DNA of 64,000 bases from the NCBI RefSeq assembly GCF_018812025.1, contig NC_063044.1, positions 75,115,741-75,179,740 of the forward strand, in the 5' to 3' direction. Below are positions 37,401 through 48,141 of the stretch, one piece after another. Within the stretch, counting starts at the first letter, position 1, and each line of letters starts with the position of its first letter. The translations under genes were made by a program, and so were the position numbers. The DNA is from Megalobrama amblycephala (lineage: Eukaryota; Chordata; Actinopteri; Cypriniformes; Xenocyprididae). Under the pieces are notes generated by a model, which did not search any database, was not told the DNA's origin, and saw only the letters and a program-made list of their open reading frames with translations.

Positions 37401-39512
37401 TTCTGTATCATATTAGGTTACTATCATGCTGTAGGCTCCCCTTCGGCCTCCATGAGTATGTGCCCATTGCATGGTCTACTTGTTAGGTGAGCTTTGCACT
37501 TCCTTATTAGGGTTATGTTTGTAATAGTGCTTAGCTCCCTAAGCTGATCATGGTGGCAGGCCTTAATTAGGCCTCCTCCTAAGATTCAGCCGTAGGCTGG
37601 TTTTTGCTCTCCTGAAGCATCAGGTGTTTAGCGCACAGCCTCCTCAGTGCGTTAATTAAGCGCTGAGTAGATCCTAGGATGAGTGGATTATCTCCCCTCA
37701 ATATGAGGGTTCATAGCACTCGGCTAAGTTCTGCTCTCCAGGATGCCCGTCTCTACGCGTGGGTCTGAGTTGCTCCTGCCTTTCTGCAGTCACTCTTACC
37801 TGCTCTCTTCTATGAAGAATGCATTATGGAGATTCTGTACTCAGACAGGGTTGGCCAAGACTAAGTTTGTCCTATGACAGACCAGGTCAGCCTCCCTGGT
37901 GGCAGTGGGGGTTCCCTTCGGTTCCTTGGCCACATTCCCTTAAAGGGACCACTTTCTCTTCGGAAAGGTTGGTTTGAGCCTTGGTAGGCCCTCTAAGGAA
38001 GGCCTTCTTGAGGTTCAGCTTGGGCTGTTGGCCATAGGGAATGCTGTCACTGACAGCCTGGTGTGACCCGAGGGGGAGTTGCTAAGCATTTCCTTCGAAA
38101 CTGCTTGACGTTTGTCAGCCATATTATTTGGCGTGCACTCTCCTTAAGCATGGCGGCGTAGGTATATCGTTCCCCAAAGCATACTCAATGCAGAGCGAGT
38201 TCCCTTTCGAAAGGGAACGTCTCAGGTTACGTATGTAACCATAGTTCCCTGAGAACCAGGGAACGAGACTCTCAGTTTTCTTGCCATGCTTTGGGCTGCC
38301 TGTTGAACAGTCCCTCTAGACGATAGATGCTGACTGCTTCTCCAGGCGCGCCTTTTATACTTGCGCGTCGCGCCATATGACGTCATAGGCTGTTGCCAGC
38401 CAATAGGGATTGGAGTTGTTGGATAGTTGGCTTTCAGACACTGAGTCACATGATGTTCCCCATAGCGTTGCAAACGCAGAGTCTCGTTCCCTGGTTCTCA
38501 GGGAACTATGGTTACATACGTAACCTGAGACGTTTCCTCACCTTGATGTGTTGAACTGTTTTCTCAAACTCTCCTTTCATTTCTTCATTGTGTTGACGTT
38601 TCTCTTGTAAGGACTTGAGTGCTGTATTGAGCTCCTCCTAGAATTGAACAAAAATACAGTTGAAGCTCAAACATCAAGACAATGATTCAAAGCTTAGGAG
38701 TAAGTCCACCTCTGAAAGGCTCAGAAAAGCTCAATTAAAGTTTCGTCAAAGTCTTGATTAAACCCAATTGAGATGATGTAGCATGTGATGTTTAAACAGG
38801 AAGTTCATGCTTGAAACCCCTCCAGATAAGTGGGTCAAAATCCACCACAGCACTGTGAAAGACTGATCTCCAGTTATCAGTTATCTGTTCAGCTGCAGTT
38901 ATTGCTGCTAAAGGTGGTGATTAGTTTTTCACACGGGTGATAGGAGTTAAAAACTGGACTCTGTGTTTACTGAGGTTGCCTTTGTATTCTTGTATTTTGT
39001 TTGAAGATCTAAAACTAGTATGAGACACAAAAACAAGAAACCAGGATGAATATGATATCTATGTTTATGACTAATTATTCCTTTACATGTGAAATTAGAG
39101 ACAATTCTCTTACCTTATATGATGAAACCACTTCACTGATGGGTCTGAATTTATGATTGTCATGTTTCTGTGAATTCATACACACTACACACACAGGCTG
39201 TTTGTCCTCCAGACAAAAGAGTTTGAGTTTCTCACTGTGTAAACTGCAGATCTCCTCAGATCCTGATGAACGCCTCTCATTTCTCTCCTTCAGGAACGAC
39301 TCACACAAGTTTTTTAACGCCAGATTAGGAGGAGGTTCGTGTTGTGAGGCTCTCCTGCAGACAGGACACTCCTGAGTTTTCTTGGTTCTCCAGAACTGTT
39401 GAAGACACTCTTTACAGAAACTGTGACTACATGACAGAAGAACAGGATCCTTGAAGATTTCATGACATACAGGACAAATATAATCATCTTCAGCTGCTGA
39501 AGCCATTTTCAC
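31429..39512 (-). CDS. TRIM-family E3 ligase copy D, complete six-exon gene with DIRS element in intron 2
   Basis: Exons: 39114-39512 (RING/B-box, all ligands present, one codon shorter than copy C in the linker), 38542-38637, 32638-32868, 32538-32560, 32338-32456, 31429-31925 (PRY/SPRY with PVILDPNTA and GTHCWDIEV). Total 1,365 nt, 454 residues, open and in phase. Intron 2 contains the 5.4 kb DIRS element, whose end lies 10 bp from the exon 2 donor; the donor itself (GTGAGG) is intact. Intron 5 is short (about 410 bp), unlike that of copy C, so this probably represents the ancestral layout. Same expected function as copy C; substrate unknown. Confidence 0.8.
32249..32271. repeat. Short TATC repeat at the edge of TRIM copy D exon cassette
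   Basis: Five to six TATC units at the same position, relative to exon 5, as the 800 bp array next to B1 and the short run next to B2 (about 9,806-9,820). Confidence 0.85.
33096..33262 (+). repeat. Left inverted terminal repeat of DIRS element, with TATA box
   Basis: Starts with the palindrome CCCTTTCGAAAGGG. From about 33,117 (CTGCGTTTGCAA) to 33,254 it is the inverse of the right terminal repeat. Contains TATAAAAGG at 33241-33249, a likely promoter for the element's transcript, and a CRE-like TGATGTCA upstream. Confidence 0.8.
33292..34419 (+). pseudogene. DIRS gag-like ORF, broken by two frameshifts
   Basis: The open part 33292-33831 includes [18 protein letters not shown] and [20 protein letters not shown]. 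Continuation is in another frame at 33873-34112 ([31 protein letters not shown]), then in the first frame again to 34419 ([32 protein letters not shown]). Together these match the capsid-like ORF1 of fish DIRS elements. The frame changes lie near 33,830 and 34,050. The C-terminus is rich in Arg/Pro/Gln, as expected of a nucleic-acid-binding tail. Start chosen at the GCTGGCGGGGATGAG region; the true initiator may be the ATG at 33305. Confidence 0.75.
34420..38160. repeat. Non-coding interior of DIRS element with degenerate internal repeats
   Basis: No open frame beyond chance. Phrases of the type TGCCACGTGT followed 15-30 bp later by AGGCC and CTCC recur near 35,910, 36,110, 36,210, 36,700 and 37,165, suggesting an old tandem array that has diverged and expanded. 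A T run lies near 36,372 and a TTCTA repeat near 36,577-36,593. No RT, RNase H or recombinase motif seen. Confidence 0.6.
38169..38273. repeat. Internal complementary region (circle-junction template) of DIRS
   Basis: 38169-38218 is the degenerate reverse complement of the left outer terminus, ending in CCCTTTCGAAAGGGAAC. From 38218 (CGTCTCAGGTTACGTATG) to about 38,272 it is the exact reverse complement of the right outer terminus. The two halves join at AAC/GT, matching the GTT found at the insertion edges. In DIRS biology this region templates completion of the termini via a circular intermediate. Confidence 0.85.
38345..38531 (-). repeat. Right inverted terminal repeat of DIRS element
   Basis: The reverse complement of 38345-38485 aligns with 33117-33254, including the TATAAAAGG box and a TGACGTCA site. 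The outermost about 55 bp (ending TAACCTGAGACG) differs from the left terminus, so the repeats are non-identical. Confidence 0.8.
38720..38900 (+). mobile_element. Tc1 transposase relic, copy D
   Basis: Degenerate block in intron 1 of TRIM copy D, aligned with the other four relics. The SPDLNPIE motif is decayed here. Confidence 0.5.
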
Positions 39513-40124
39513 TGTTTGAGCTCCAGCAGTCTAAACTTTACTTTCACTTTCTGAATGACGGTGTCAAAAATGAACCACAAGGATCTGCTCTCTGTTCAGA
39601 AACTAACTTCACAAAAATCCTTCTTGAAGTTTTTCCTCTTTGTTCTCCACTGATCGCTGATTCTTTATTGATTTTGTCAAGAGAGAAGAAAGTCCGTTTG
39701 ACAGAAAAGATAAGTCAGTCTCTTCCTGGTGAGTGTTGTGAGAGGGTGGAGTTTATGATCATGGGTGTGTTCAAACAGGAACAGGATTTCTTCATGTTAA
39801 ATGTATTAAAAATGAACTTGTATTGAAAGATTAAATTAAAATGCTGTAAAACCTTGGATAAAACACAACAATGAACAATGACAATACACAAATATTAATA
39901 ATAAAAGACCCAAAACACTTATGTGTTTTATTTATTGCTTTTTATCTGTCAGAGAATTTCTCTTAATGATGGTTATGGGAGGACTGTGTCACAAGTTACA
40001 ACACACATAAGTGTGCATAAGGGGCCAAAAACAATCAGAGTGCCTGAGGTCAATAAACTGTCCTGTTTCAAAACATTAGGTTTTTTTGACACTTGTTTCA
40101 GGCTTTACAGGTTAAAGTAGGCAC

Positions 40125-40330
40125 TCAATCCTCATAGTTGGAGCAGATGAAGTTGAGCATGCATCTTGGAGGAAGGCTGATCCAGCTCTGATCTCCCGCT
40201 GTCTGCATGGCTCTGACTCTCTGCTCGCGGCTGTAGTCTTTCGGACCATTGCTGTTGCCCACCGCCCAGTTCTGATAACACAGAAGCCACAGCCACATGT
40301 TCATGGCGCAGAAGTGAACTGATCTGGCAA
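40125..40330 (-). pseudogene. C-type lectin domain relic, copy D
   Basis: Reads MNMWLWL, CYQNW and LNFICSNYED to the stop. It lacks the premature TGA of copies B and C but has lost three codons before CYQNW and the exon's 5' half. Upstream it fuses with flank sequence like that near 4,370-4,550. Confidence 0.6.
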
Positions 40331-40339
40331 CACAACGCC

Positions 40340-41820
40340 ATGTGGTTTGATTCACAAGCTTGCAATAAATTCTGTTCTCAATTAGATATTGATTCATTTA
40401 GATGTGCTGTATATTTCAACATACCTTCTGATGTTCATTCATGTTTATTTGGTGCTGTAACTAGAAGTAAAGAGGAAGAGATGACCAGCTCAATTGAGAC
40501 ACTACAGCGGTCTGCCACCACACATTAAAGACACACAAAAACAGCTGAGACTTTATTTCATATCAAAAGTGACAAAGCTTATTGCGATTATTGCATGGCA
40601 GGAGCTAGAGTTCTTCACAGGTCCAAAAATTCATACCCGAACCTAAAGAGAGCCGTAAATATGCTACACAGAACCGACCCGGGCCGACTATTATTTTGAA
40701 AGTTGGACTTTTGAATAATAATGATTGCTTGTTTAGTGACATGGCTGCTGACATTAGCATTACTTATTTGTGATCATTTCTGTGCTTTCTGAGCAGAGTC
40801 TGACCAAAACTTTAGATATAACAAGATGGTTAGATATAACATGCACGTTAGCTGGAGCAGCCTGAAACATAACCTTTTAAACGCATTTCATGCGTTCGCC
40901 TGCCCATTCAATCTTGACGTTTAATAGTAAAAAGAACTTGGCTTGCTGTCTGCGGAGGAGGCTTGAGCTCCGAGTTAAACCCACCCTACGGAGCTGTGCG
41001 TAGGAAAAACGAAAGAATTAGAGGAGGAGACGGGGAGGAGAAGGGTTGCTGGAAAAATTTGTCAATGGAATGACGCTGTGTTTGTGGCTAATGATTGACA
41101 GGATTGAATGTTTAGGCTCCTTCTGAACATACGTTTGGAACTTCATTTTGAGCATCATTGAAAACATTTATGTGATATTTCATCTCAGATTTTGTTGATG
41201 ATTTGAAATGTTATTTAAATGTGAGTGTGCAAGGCTGCAAGCAGTTTTTGAGTTTTGAAGTTTGTTTGCATTGCTGTTGCACACAATAGGAAAACTTGAT
41301 CACCGTTCGCTTGCTTTAACTCCACCTGCTCTGCTTCTGATGGCTGGGGTCGCTCGTGTTTTTTTCACCTTAGTTCCCGGCTCATACTTTGCAAGTTATA
41401 AAACACACGCACAGCGCTGACTGACTCTCACGGCCGGGTGATCTTCGAGTCAGATCGGCTCAGGTATACACACAATGCTAACCAAAAGCCACAAATGAGT
41501 TAAACAACCAGTCCAGACAGCTGACGCTAATTAGCAAAACAGATGAGGATTGTCCTCTGATTTTGAGCACAAACACACTCTGGTGTCGTCAGACTTTCTT
41601 ACACCATCGCTTGTGTAATTGTAACATTAGACATGATCTGAAGTGTGTTTGTCAGAACAGAAACACAAGAACACTGAGAGAATATACGAGTTTTATTCAT
41701 CCGTCTACATCACTCATCCACACTCTCACTTCAACAGCACTGATCCACCGCCATCTTCACTATTGTTATGATTTGTGAGTATTTTTATTACATTATCAAA
41801 AGGAATTTACAGAAACACCC
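40340..41820. other. Mosaic of duplication-unit flanks and repeats
   Basis: 40,340-40,580 matches 4,370-4,560 and 41,470-41,760 matches the reverse-coded flank near 5,560-5,760. Between them are unclassified repeats. The SOUL exons expected here are absent. This marks the right end of the TRIM duplication cluster. Confidence 0.5.
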
Positions 41821-41827
41821 AGCATCA

Positions 41828-41850
41828 CACACACACACACACACACACAG
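41828..41850. repeat. CA dinucleotide repeat
   Basis: Uninterrupted CA run in the 3' flank of wbp2nl. Confidence 0.9.
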
Positions 41851-42033
41851 TCATCAGGATTAGAAACTGAGTACAGGAAGAAATACAAGGGTTAATTTCA
41901 CTCTCGATGGTTAAATAGTAAAAATCAGAGTGCATCTATGAAAACAGCTGCTTTCATCACACAGAATCAGATGAAAGCCGTCAGATGGAAACGAGTCGGT
42001 CCGTGATCCAGTCCATGATCCAGTCCGTGCTGT

Positions 42034-45000
42034 TCACATATTCTTCTTGTCAGGATTCTCAGGAGGAAAATATGGAGGTGGCTGATCCTGATCGAACAAC
42101 AGGAAATACATGAGGAATCGTTTGAAATGACTCACGTTCACTGAATTATGTGTGAACTAGCAGTGTGTGTGTGTGTGTCTCACCATGGGCATGTAGACGT
42201 TGTGAGGGTTGCTGGGATTGTAAAACGCGCTGCTGGCTGCTTCTGCTGCTTTGGCATTTCCTGGAGCGACTGTGAACGACAGACGGAGATCAGGTCATGT
42301 GACTAAAGGCCTGCTATACTCTGTGTGTGTGTGTGTGTGAGAGTGTGTGTACCTGGAGGAGGACACCAGTCCTGTGGTGGTCCGGGATACGGAGGAGGCG
42401 GAGCCATGTACATGGGAGCGCTGGGATACACACCTGTTCAATAAAGTTCATCAGCACTGAAACTTTGGAGCAGAAGATAGTGTCATCATCATCATCAGTC
42501 TGACCGTACCTGCAGCAGTGGGGGGGTATGGGTAGGGGTTGTACGCGGCCTGTGGCATGCTGGGATACGGGTACGGCTGCGGCATGGCTGGACTGGCGTA
42601 TCCGTTCATCCCTGCGGCCATTCCGAACGCTCCGTTCTGAGCCGGAGGAGCTCGAGACGCTGCCGACACACACATTCATTCATAAAGCGCGTCTTACATA
42701 AACACACTTGAGATATATTTAACATCAAAGTTTAAAGCACTGTTCGACAGAGCATCATTTATTGTTTGAGCGGTTGAATATGCTCTCAGAAGTCCAGCCC
42801 TGTGTTTCGCAGTGACCCTCACCGTTAGTGGCCAGTTTGAAGAGGTGCTGTCCCAGCTCGATGGCGCCTCCGCTGGGGAACGACATCTTGAAGTTGGCCT
42901 GACCTTCCCAGCCACCTGAGACACACACACACACGAGCTGAACATGGTATCATAACAACAACACACCGCAGGTGCATGCTGGGTAAAGCACTCTACCTCC
43001 CGCTTCAGCTTTGATCAGACCCTGAATGAAGTTGGCGGCGAAAACTGGCTGTTCGATGCTGCAGTTCTTCATCAGGTAATATGGAAACATGAAGGAGCAG
43101 AACTTGTCTTTCATTGCGCTGCTCACGAACACCATCTGAAACACACACAACAGTCTGATTAACCTGTGTTTGGGTGGGTTATGGATTAGTTAACCTGTGT
43201 TTGGGTGGGTTATGGATTAGTTAACCTGTGTTTGGGTGGGTTATGGATTAGTTAACCTGTGTTTGGGTGGGTTATGGATTACATAACCTTGTTTGGGTGG
43301 GTTATGGATTAGTTAACCTGTGTTTGGGTGGGTTATGGATTACATAACCTTGTTTGGGTGGGTTATAGATTAGTTAACCTGTGTTTGGGTGGGTTATGGA
43401 TTAGTTAACCTGTGTTTAGGTGGGTTATGGATTAGTTAACCTGTGTTTGGGTGGGTTATGGATTAGTTAACGTGTTTGGGTGGGTTATGGATTCGTTAAC
43501 GTGTTTGGGTGGGTTATGGATTCGTTAACCTTGTTTGGGTGGGTTATGGATTCATTAACCTGTGTTTGGGTGGGTTATGGATTAGTTAACCTATGTTTGG
43601 GTGGGTTATGGATTCATTAACCTGTGTTTGGGTGGGTTATGGATTAGTTAACCTTGTTTGGGTGGGTTATGGATTCGTTAACCTGTTTTTAGGTGGGTTA
43701 TGGATTCATTAACCTGTGTTTGGGTGGGTTATGGATTAGTTAACGTGTTTGGGTGGGTTATGGATTCGTTAACGTGTTTGGGTGGGTTATGGATTCGTTA
43801 ACCTTGTTTGGGTGGGTTATGGATTCATTAACCTGTGTTTGGGTGGGTTATGGATTAGTTAACCTGTGTTTGGGTGGGTTATGGATTCGTTAACCTGTGT
43901 TTGGGTGGATTCATTAACCTGTTTTTAGGTGGGTTATGGATTCGTTAACCTGTGTTTGGGTGGGTTATGGATTATGGATTAGTTAACCTATATTTAATTG
44001 GGTTAGGTTTATGGATTACCTAATAATACCAATAATATATTTTATTATTATAATAATACATTTGCTAATTATATAATATATTAAAATTTATAAAGCGCCT
44101 TTCCTAAGATCAAGGTTGTTGATCAGAGCAATAATATAGAAACATTACAACAATATGCACAAATACATACAAATAAATACAAAACAAGCAAAGCAATACA
44201 AAAGGCAACAGTAACAAGAGAAAACTAGTCAGAAGTAGGATGAAAATACTGATGACCAGTTAACGTGTGTTCGGATGAGTTAAGGTTTACCTCAACTGTT
44301 CTGGCCGAGATGTGGATTAGTTAACCTATGTTTGGGTGGGTTATAGATTACATAACCTTGTTTGGGTGGGTTATGGATTAGTTAACCTGTGTTTGGGTGG
44401 GTTATGGATTACATAACCTTGTTTGGGTGGGTTATGGGTTAGTTAACCTTGTTTGGGTGGGTTATGGGTTAGTTAACCTTGTTTGGGTGGGTTATGGATT
44501 ACATAACCTTGTTTGGGTGGGTTATGGATTACATAACCTTGTTTGGGTGGGTTATGGGTTAGTTAACCTTGTTTGGGTGGGTTATGGGTTAGTTAACCTT
44601 GTTTGGGTGGGTTATGGATTACATAACCTTGTTTGGGTGGGTTATGGATTACATAACCTTGTTTGGGTGGGTTATGGGTTAGTTAACCTGTGTTGGGTGG
44701 GTTGTGGATTACATAACCTTGTTTGGGTGGGTTATGGATTCGTTAACCTGTGTTTGGGTGGATTCATTAACCTGTGTTTGGGTGGGTTATGGATTAGTTA
44801 ACCTATGTTTGGGTGGGTTATAGATTACATAACCTTGTTTGGGTGGGTTATGGATTAGTTAACCTGTGTTTGGGTGGGTTATGGATTACATAACCTTGTT
44901 TGGGTGGGTTATGGGTTAGTTAACCTTGTTTGGGTGGGTTATGGGTTAGTTAACCTTGTTTGGGTGGGTTATGGATTACATAACCTTGTTTGGGTGGGTT

Positions 45001-46825
45001 ATGGATTACATAACCTTGTTTGGGTGGGCTATGGGTTAGTTAACCTGTGTTTGGGTGGGTTATGGATTACATAACCTTGTTTGGGTGGGTTATGGGTTAG
45101 TTAACCTGTGTTTGGGTGGGTTGTGGATTACATAACCTTGTTTGGGTGGGTTATGGATTCGTTAACCTGTTTTTAGGTGGGTTATGGATTCGTTAACCTG
45201 TGTTTGGGTGGATTCATTAACCTGTGTTTGGGTGGGTTATGGATTAGTTAACCTGTGTTTGGGTGGGTTATGGATTAGTTAACCTGTGTTTGGGTGGGTT
45301 ATGGATTAGTTAACCTGTGTTTGGGTGGGTTATGGATTACATAACCTTGTTTGGGTGGGTTATGGGTTAGTTAACCTTGTTTGGGTGGGTTATGGGTTAG
45401 TTAACCTTGTTTGGGTGGGTTATGGATTACATAACCTTGTTTGGGTGGGTTATGGATTACATAACCTTGTTTGGGTGGGCTATGGGTTAGTTAACCTGTG
45501 TTTGGGTGGGTTATGGATTACATAACCTTGTTTGGGTGGGTTATGGGTTAGTTAACCTGTGTTTGGGTGGGTTGTGGATTACATAACCTTGTTTGGGTGG
45601 GTTATGGATTCGTTAACCTGTTTTTAGGTGGGTTATGGATTCGTTAACCTGTGTTTGGGTGGATTCATTAACCTGTGTTTGGGTGGGTTATGGATTATGG
45701 ATTAGTTAACCTATATTTAATTGGGTTAGGTTTATGGATTACCTAATAATACAAATAATATATTTTATTATTATAATAATACATTTGCTAATTATATAAT
45801 ATATTAAAATTTATAAAGCGCCTTTCCTAAGATCAAGGTTGTTGATCAGAGCAATAATATAGAAACATTACAACAATATTCACAAATACATACAAATAAA
45901 TACAAAACAAGCAAAGCAATACAAAAGGCAACAGTAACAAGAGAAAACTAGTCAGAAGTAGGATGAAAATACCGATGACCAGTAAACGTGTGTTCGGGTG
46001 AGTTAAGGTTTACCTCAAATGTTCTGGGCGAGATGTGGATTAGTTAAACTGTGGGTGGGTTATAGATTACATAACCTTGTTTGGGTGGGTTATGGATTAC
46101 CTAAACTCTATTGGGTCAGTTATGGATTAGTTAGGATGGGTTTGGGAGGGTTATAGTTACCCTGTACTGGGTGAGGTAGACAGAGCCCTTCTTAGTCCCC
46201 TTGAACAGGTCATTCTTGGGTGTGATGTCACTGAAGGAAAGTTCGACGTTCTTACATTCTCGTAAGATGCTGAAAGACCAGGATGAAAACAGGAAGTGAG
46301 GTCAGACTGGGAACTTCAAGCACACATCTGTTCCCAGAACGGCCGCAGTTTCTCAACAGATGTGAACAAACACTGTTACTACAGTTCCTGCAGAAATCAC
46401 CCGCAATCTGATCCTAAATCACACTCGATCTGTCTAGTCAACATAAAACAGACTCACTAAATCATATGCGAGTCATATATCACACTATAAAGATTCGTGA
46501 CATTATAGATCTGATCAAACACAAGGTTTTTTGTCGAAATAATAAAGAATATGATTTGAGGAGTGTGACTAAAGGATCAGCAGATCAGATATGATGACAG
46601 TATGTCAGTCAGACTTTACTAGTCTCTGGGTCCAAATACAAACATAACAATACAGAAAATAAAGAAGATAAATCACCCGCGCGTGTGTTATTATCCTCAG
46701 ATATGATGATGTCAGTGTATTGTGATCTTATGTGTTGTTGTTGTTGTTGTTGTGTATGTTTTGTACCTCTCTCCGGCCTGGATCAGCACTCCTCCGTTCG
46801 GGTGATGGTTCCGGTTCAGCGTCAT
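42034..46825 (-). CDS. wbp2nl: WW domain-binding protein 2 N-terminal-like (WBP2/WBP2NL family)
   Basis: Eight minus-strand exons: 46767-46825, 46161-46269, 42997-43135, 42823-42915, 42510-42659, 42353-42433, 42184-42269, 42034-42087. They join in phase to 771 nt (256 residues) without a stop. The N-terminal half is the GRAM domain of the WBP2 family ([60 protein letters not shown]). The C-terminal half is Pro/Tyr/Met-rich and contains PPPPYPG and QPPPYFP, i.e. two PPxY motifs that bind WW domains. WBP2 proteins act as transcriptional co-activators or, for WBP2NL, in sperm perinuclear theca. [10 protein letters not shown] favours WBP2NL over WBP2, but the paralogue call is less sure than the family. 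Intron 2 is filled by minisatellite arrays. Confidence 0.88.
43158..43990. repeat. 30-31 bp minisatellite, array 1 (wbp2nl intron 2)
   Basis: Tandem units built from GTTAACCTGTG, TTTGGGTGGGTTATGGATTA and close variants (GTTAACGTG, ATTCGTTAACC). It begins directly beside the exon 3 acceptor of wbp2nl. Confidence 0.95.
44305..45725. repeat. Minisatellite array 2 with higher-order repeats
   Basis: Same unit with a 30-bp variant (GGATTACATAACC) predominating. Blocks starting near 44,397, 44,874 and 45,325 repeat with periods of about 477 and 451 bp. The flank after it (45,725-46,050) duplicates the flank after array 1 (about 43,990-44,300), so a segment of about 1.72 kb was duplicated as a whole. 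The 10-residue-period open frames here are by-products of the 30-bp unit. Confidence 0.92.
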
Positions 46826-46929
46826 GTTCTCCCGCTGATCAACACTCGACTAAAGCAGAGGATAGTGTTCAATGATGGAGTGTGTTATGAATTCGATCCT
46901 CTCGATAAATAGTTGCGCACTTTATTTCC

Positions 46930-46980
46930 GGCACCACGTGACTCCTCTCCGCTGATCACGTGGTCTGAGCCATGACGTGT
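46930..46980. promoter_or_regulatory. wbp2nl upstream region with two E-boxes
   Basis: CACGTG at 46935-46940 and 46957-46962 and TGACGTG at 46973-46979, 110-155 bp upstream of the wbp2nl start codon. Palindromic CACGTG boxes bind bHLH-Zip factors (USF, MITF/TFE). Function here is inferred. Confidence 0.4.
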
Positions 46981-46984
46981 CAGG

Positions 46985-47500
46985 CCTGGTAAATAAGGCC
47001 CACTCCACTTCTCCTACTAAATTCAGCCTCTAAAGGCATTTTTTACTGTAAAAAAACTTGTACATTTTGACGAAATGAAATATTTTATTTCATGATTTTC
47101 ACTCCTATTTATATATGCTGTATTAAATTTGTACATTTGCATATTTAATGGGAAATAATATAAATAATATTAATATATTTTAATGATTAAACTTAAAAAA
47201 ATAATTGAATGATTTTCACTCCTATTTATATGCTGTATTAAAATGGAAAATAATATTATATTAACAATTTAATGATTAAACTAAAAAAAAAACGTAAAAA
47301 TACTGGAAATAAGATGCTCTTAACGATCTAATCACACATCTGACACACAATGATTTATTTTTGCACCATAAACAAATAATTATAAAAGTCTTTACTTCAA
47401 ATAACTTTATTTCAAAAGAACATTCATGTAAACAGACAGTACAGGAGAAGGGGATTGTGGGTAGACGAGTCAGTGGGTGAAGGGGATTGTGGGTAGGCTG
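46985..47500. other. AT-rich intergenic spacer between rrp7a 3' end and wbp2nl 5' end
   Basis: Contains a partly duplicated phrase (ACTCCTATTTATAT near 47,100 and 47,218). No gene seen. Confidence 0.5.
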
Positions 47501-47502
47501 TA

Positions 47503-47912
47503 TCAGAAGGGTCTGAACTTCCTCTGCGCTCTCAGAATGGCGATCTTCTGCTTGTCCTCCTCGAACTTCTTCCTCAGCTCGGCGATATCTGAAACAGACA
47601 CAGGGCATGATGGGAAGCCCGAGGCGGTGTGAACGGTGTGAGGCGTGTCGGTGTAACTCACGCTCTTTCTGTGTGTTCCTGTGCTGCCACGAGTAGAAGT
47701 TCAGCAGCTCCTTGCGCTGCTTCTTCTTTTCCTCTTTCTGAAGCGTCCTCTGATTGGCCATCTCGCTGTGTGGGCGGGCCTTGGCGCCGCGGCTGCCCTT
47801 CGTCACCTTCACCCAGCCCTCCTCATCCTCCTGCTGTTGCACCGCCGCCTGCTTCAGACGCTCCGCCTCCTGCGGGTCATGAATAATGAATGAGCTGGTC
47901 AGGTGACCTGAC

Positions 47913-47946
<34 letters not shown>

Positions 47947-48050
47947 TTTCTCACCTCTGTCTTCTGTCTGTCGAAGTCTGTCATGAACTGATCGACGGCG
48001 TCCTGCAGAGATGAAGAGTTGACCAGTGACTCCGAGTACTGCTGGATCCA

Positions 48051-48092
<42 letters not shown>

Positions 48093-48109
48093 CAGAACAC
48101 ACACAAACA

Positions 48110-48141
<32 letters not shown>

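Larger units (their letters stand above)
33096..38531 (+). mobile_element. DIRS-type retroelement, gag-only derivative
   Basis: 5.4 kb insertion bounded by GTT at 33093-33095 and 38532-38534, while the empty site in other TRIM copies has a single GTT. Hallmarks of DIRS elements are present: inverted, non-identical terminal repeats; an internal complementary region at about 38,169-38,273 that joins the complements of both outer termini; and a fish-DIRS-type gag ORF. There is no long target duplication. Expected RT/RNase H, methyltransferase and tyrosine recombinase ORFs are not seen, and the 3.7 kb after gag lacks coding character. It would need enzymes from a full-length relative. Gag itself is frameshifted. 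Confidence 0.85.

Noticed and set aside
44397..45525. Open frames with [14 protein letters not shown] 10-residue repeats
   Set aside because: They follow from a 30-bp minisatellite unit inside an intron on the strand opposite to wbp2nl.
47276..47842. 188-codon minus open frame extending past the rrp7a exon
   Set aside because: Only the part matching exon 6 is coding; the rest reads through intron 6 and the 3' flank in the wrong frame.
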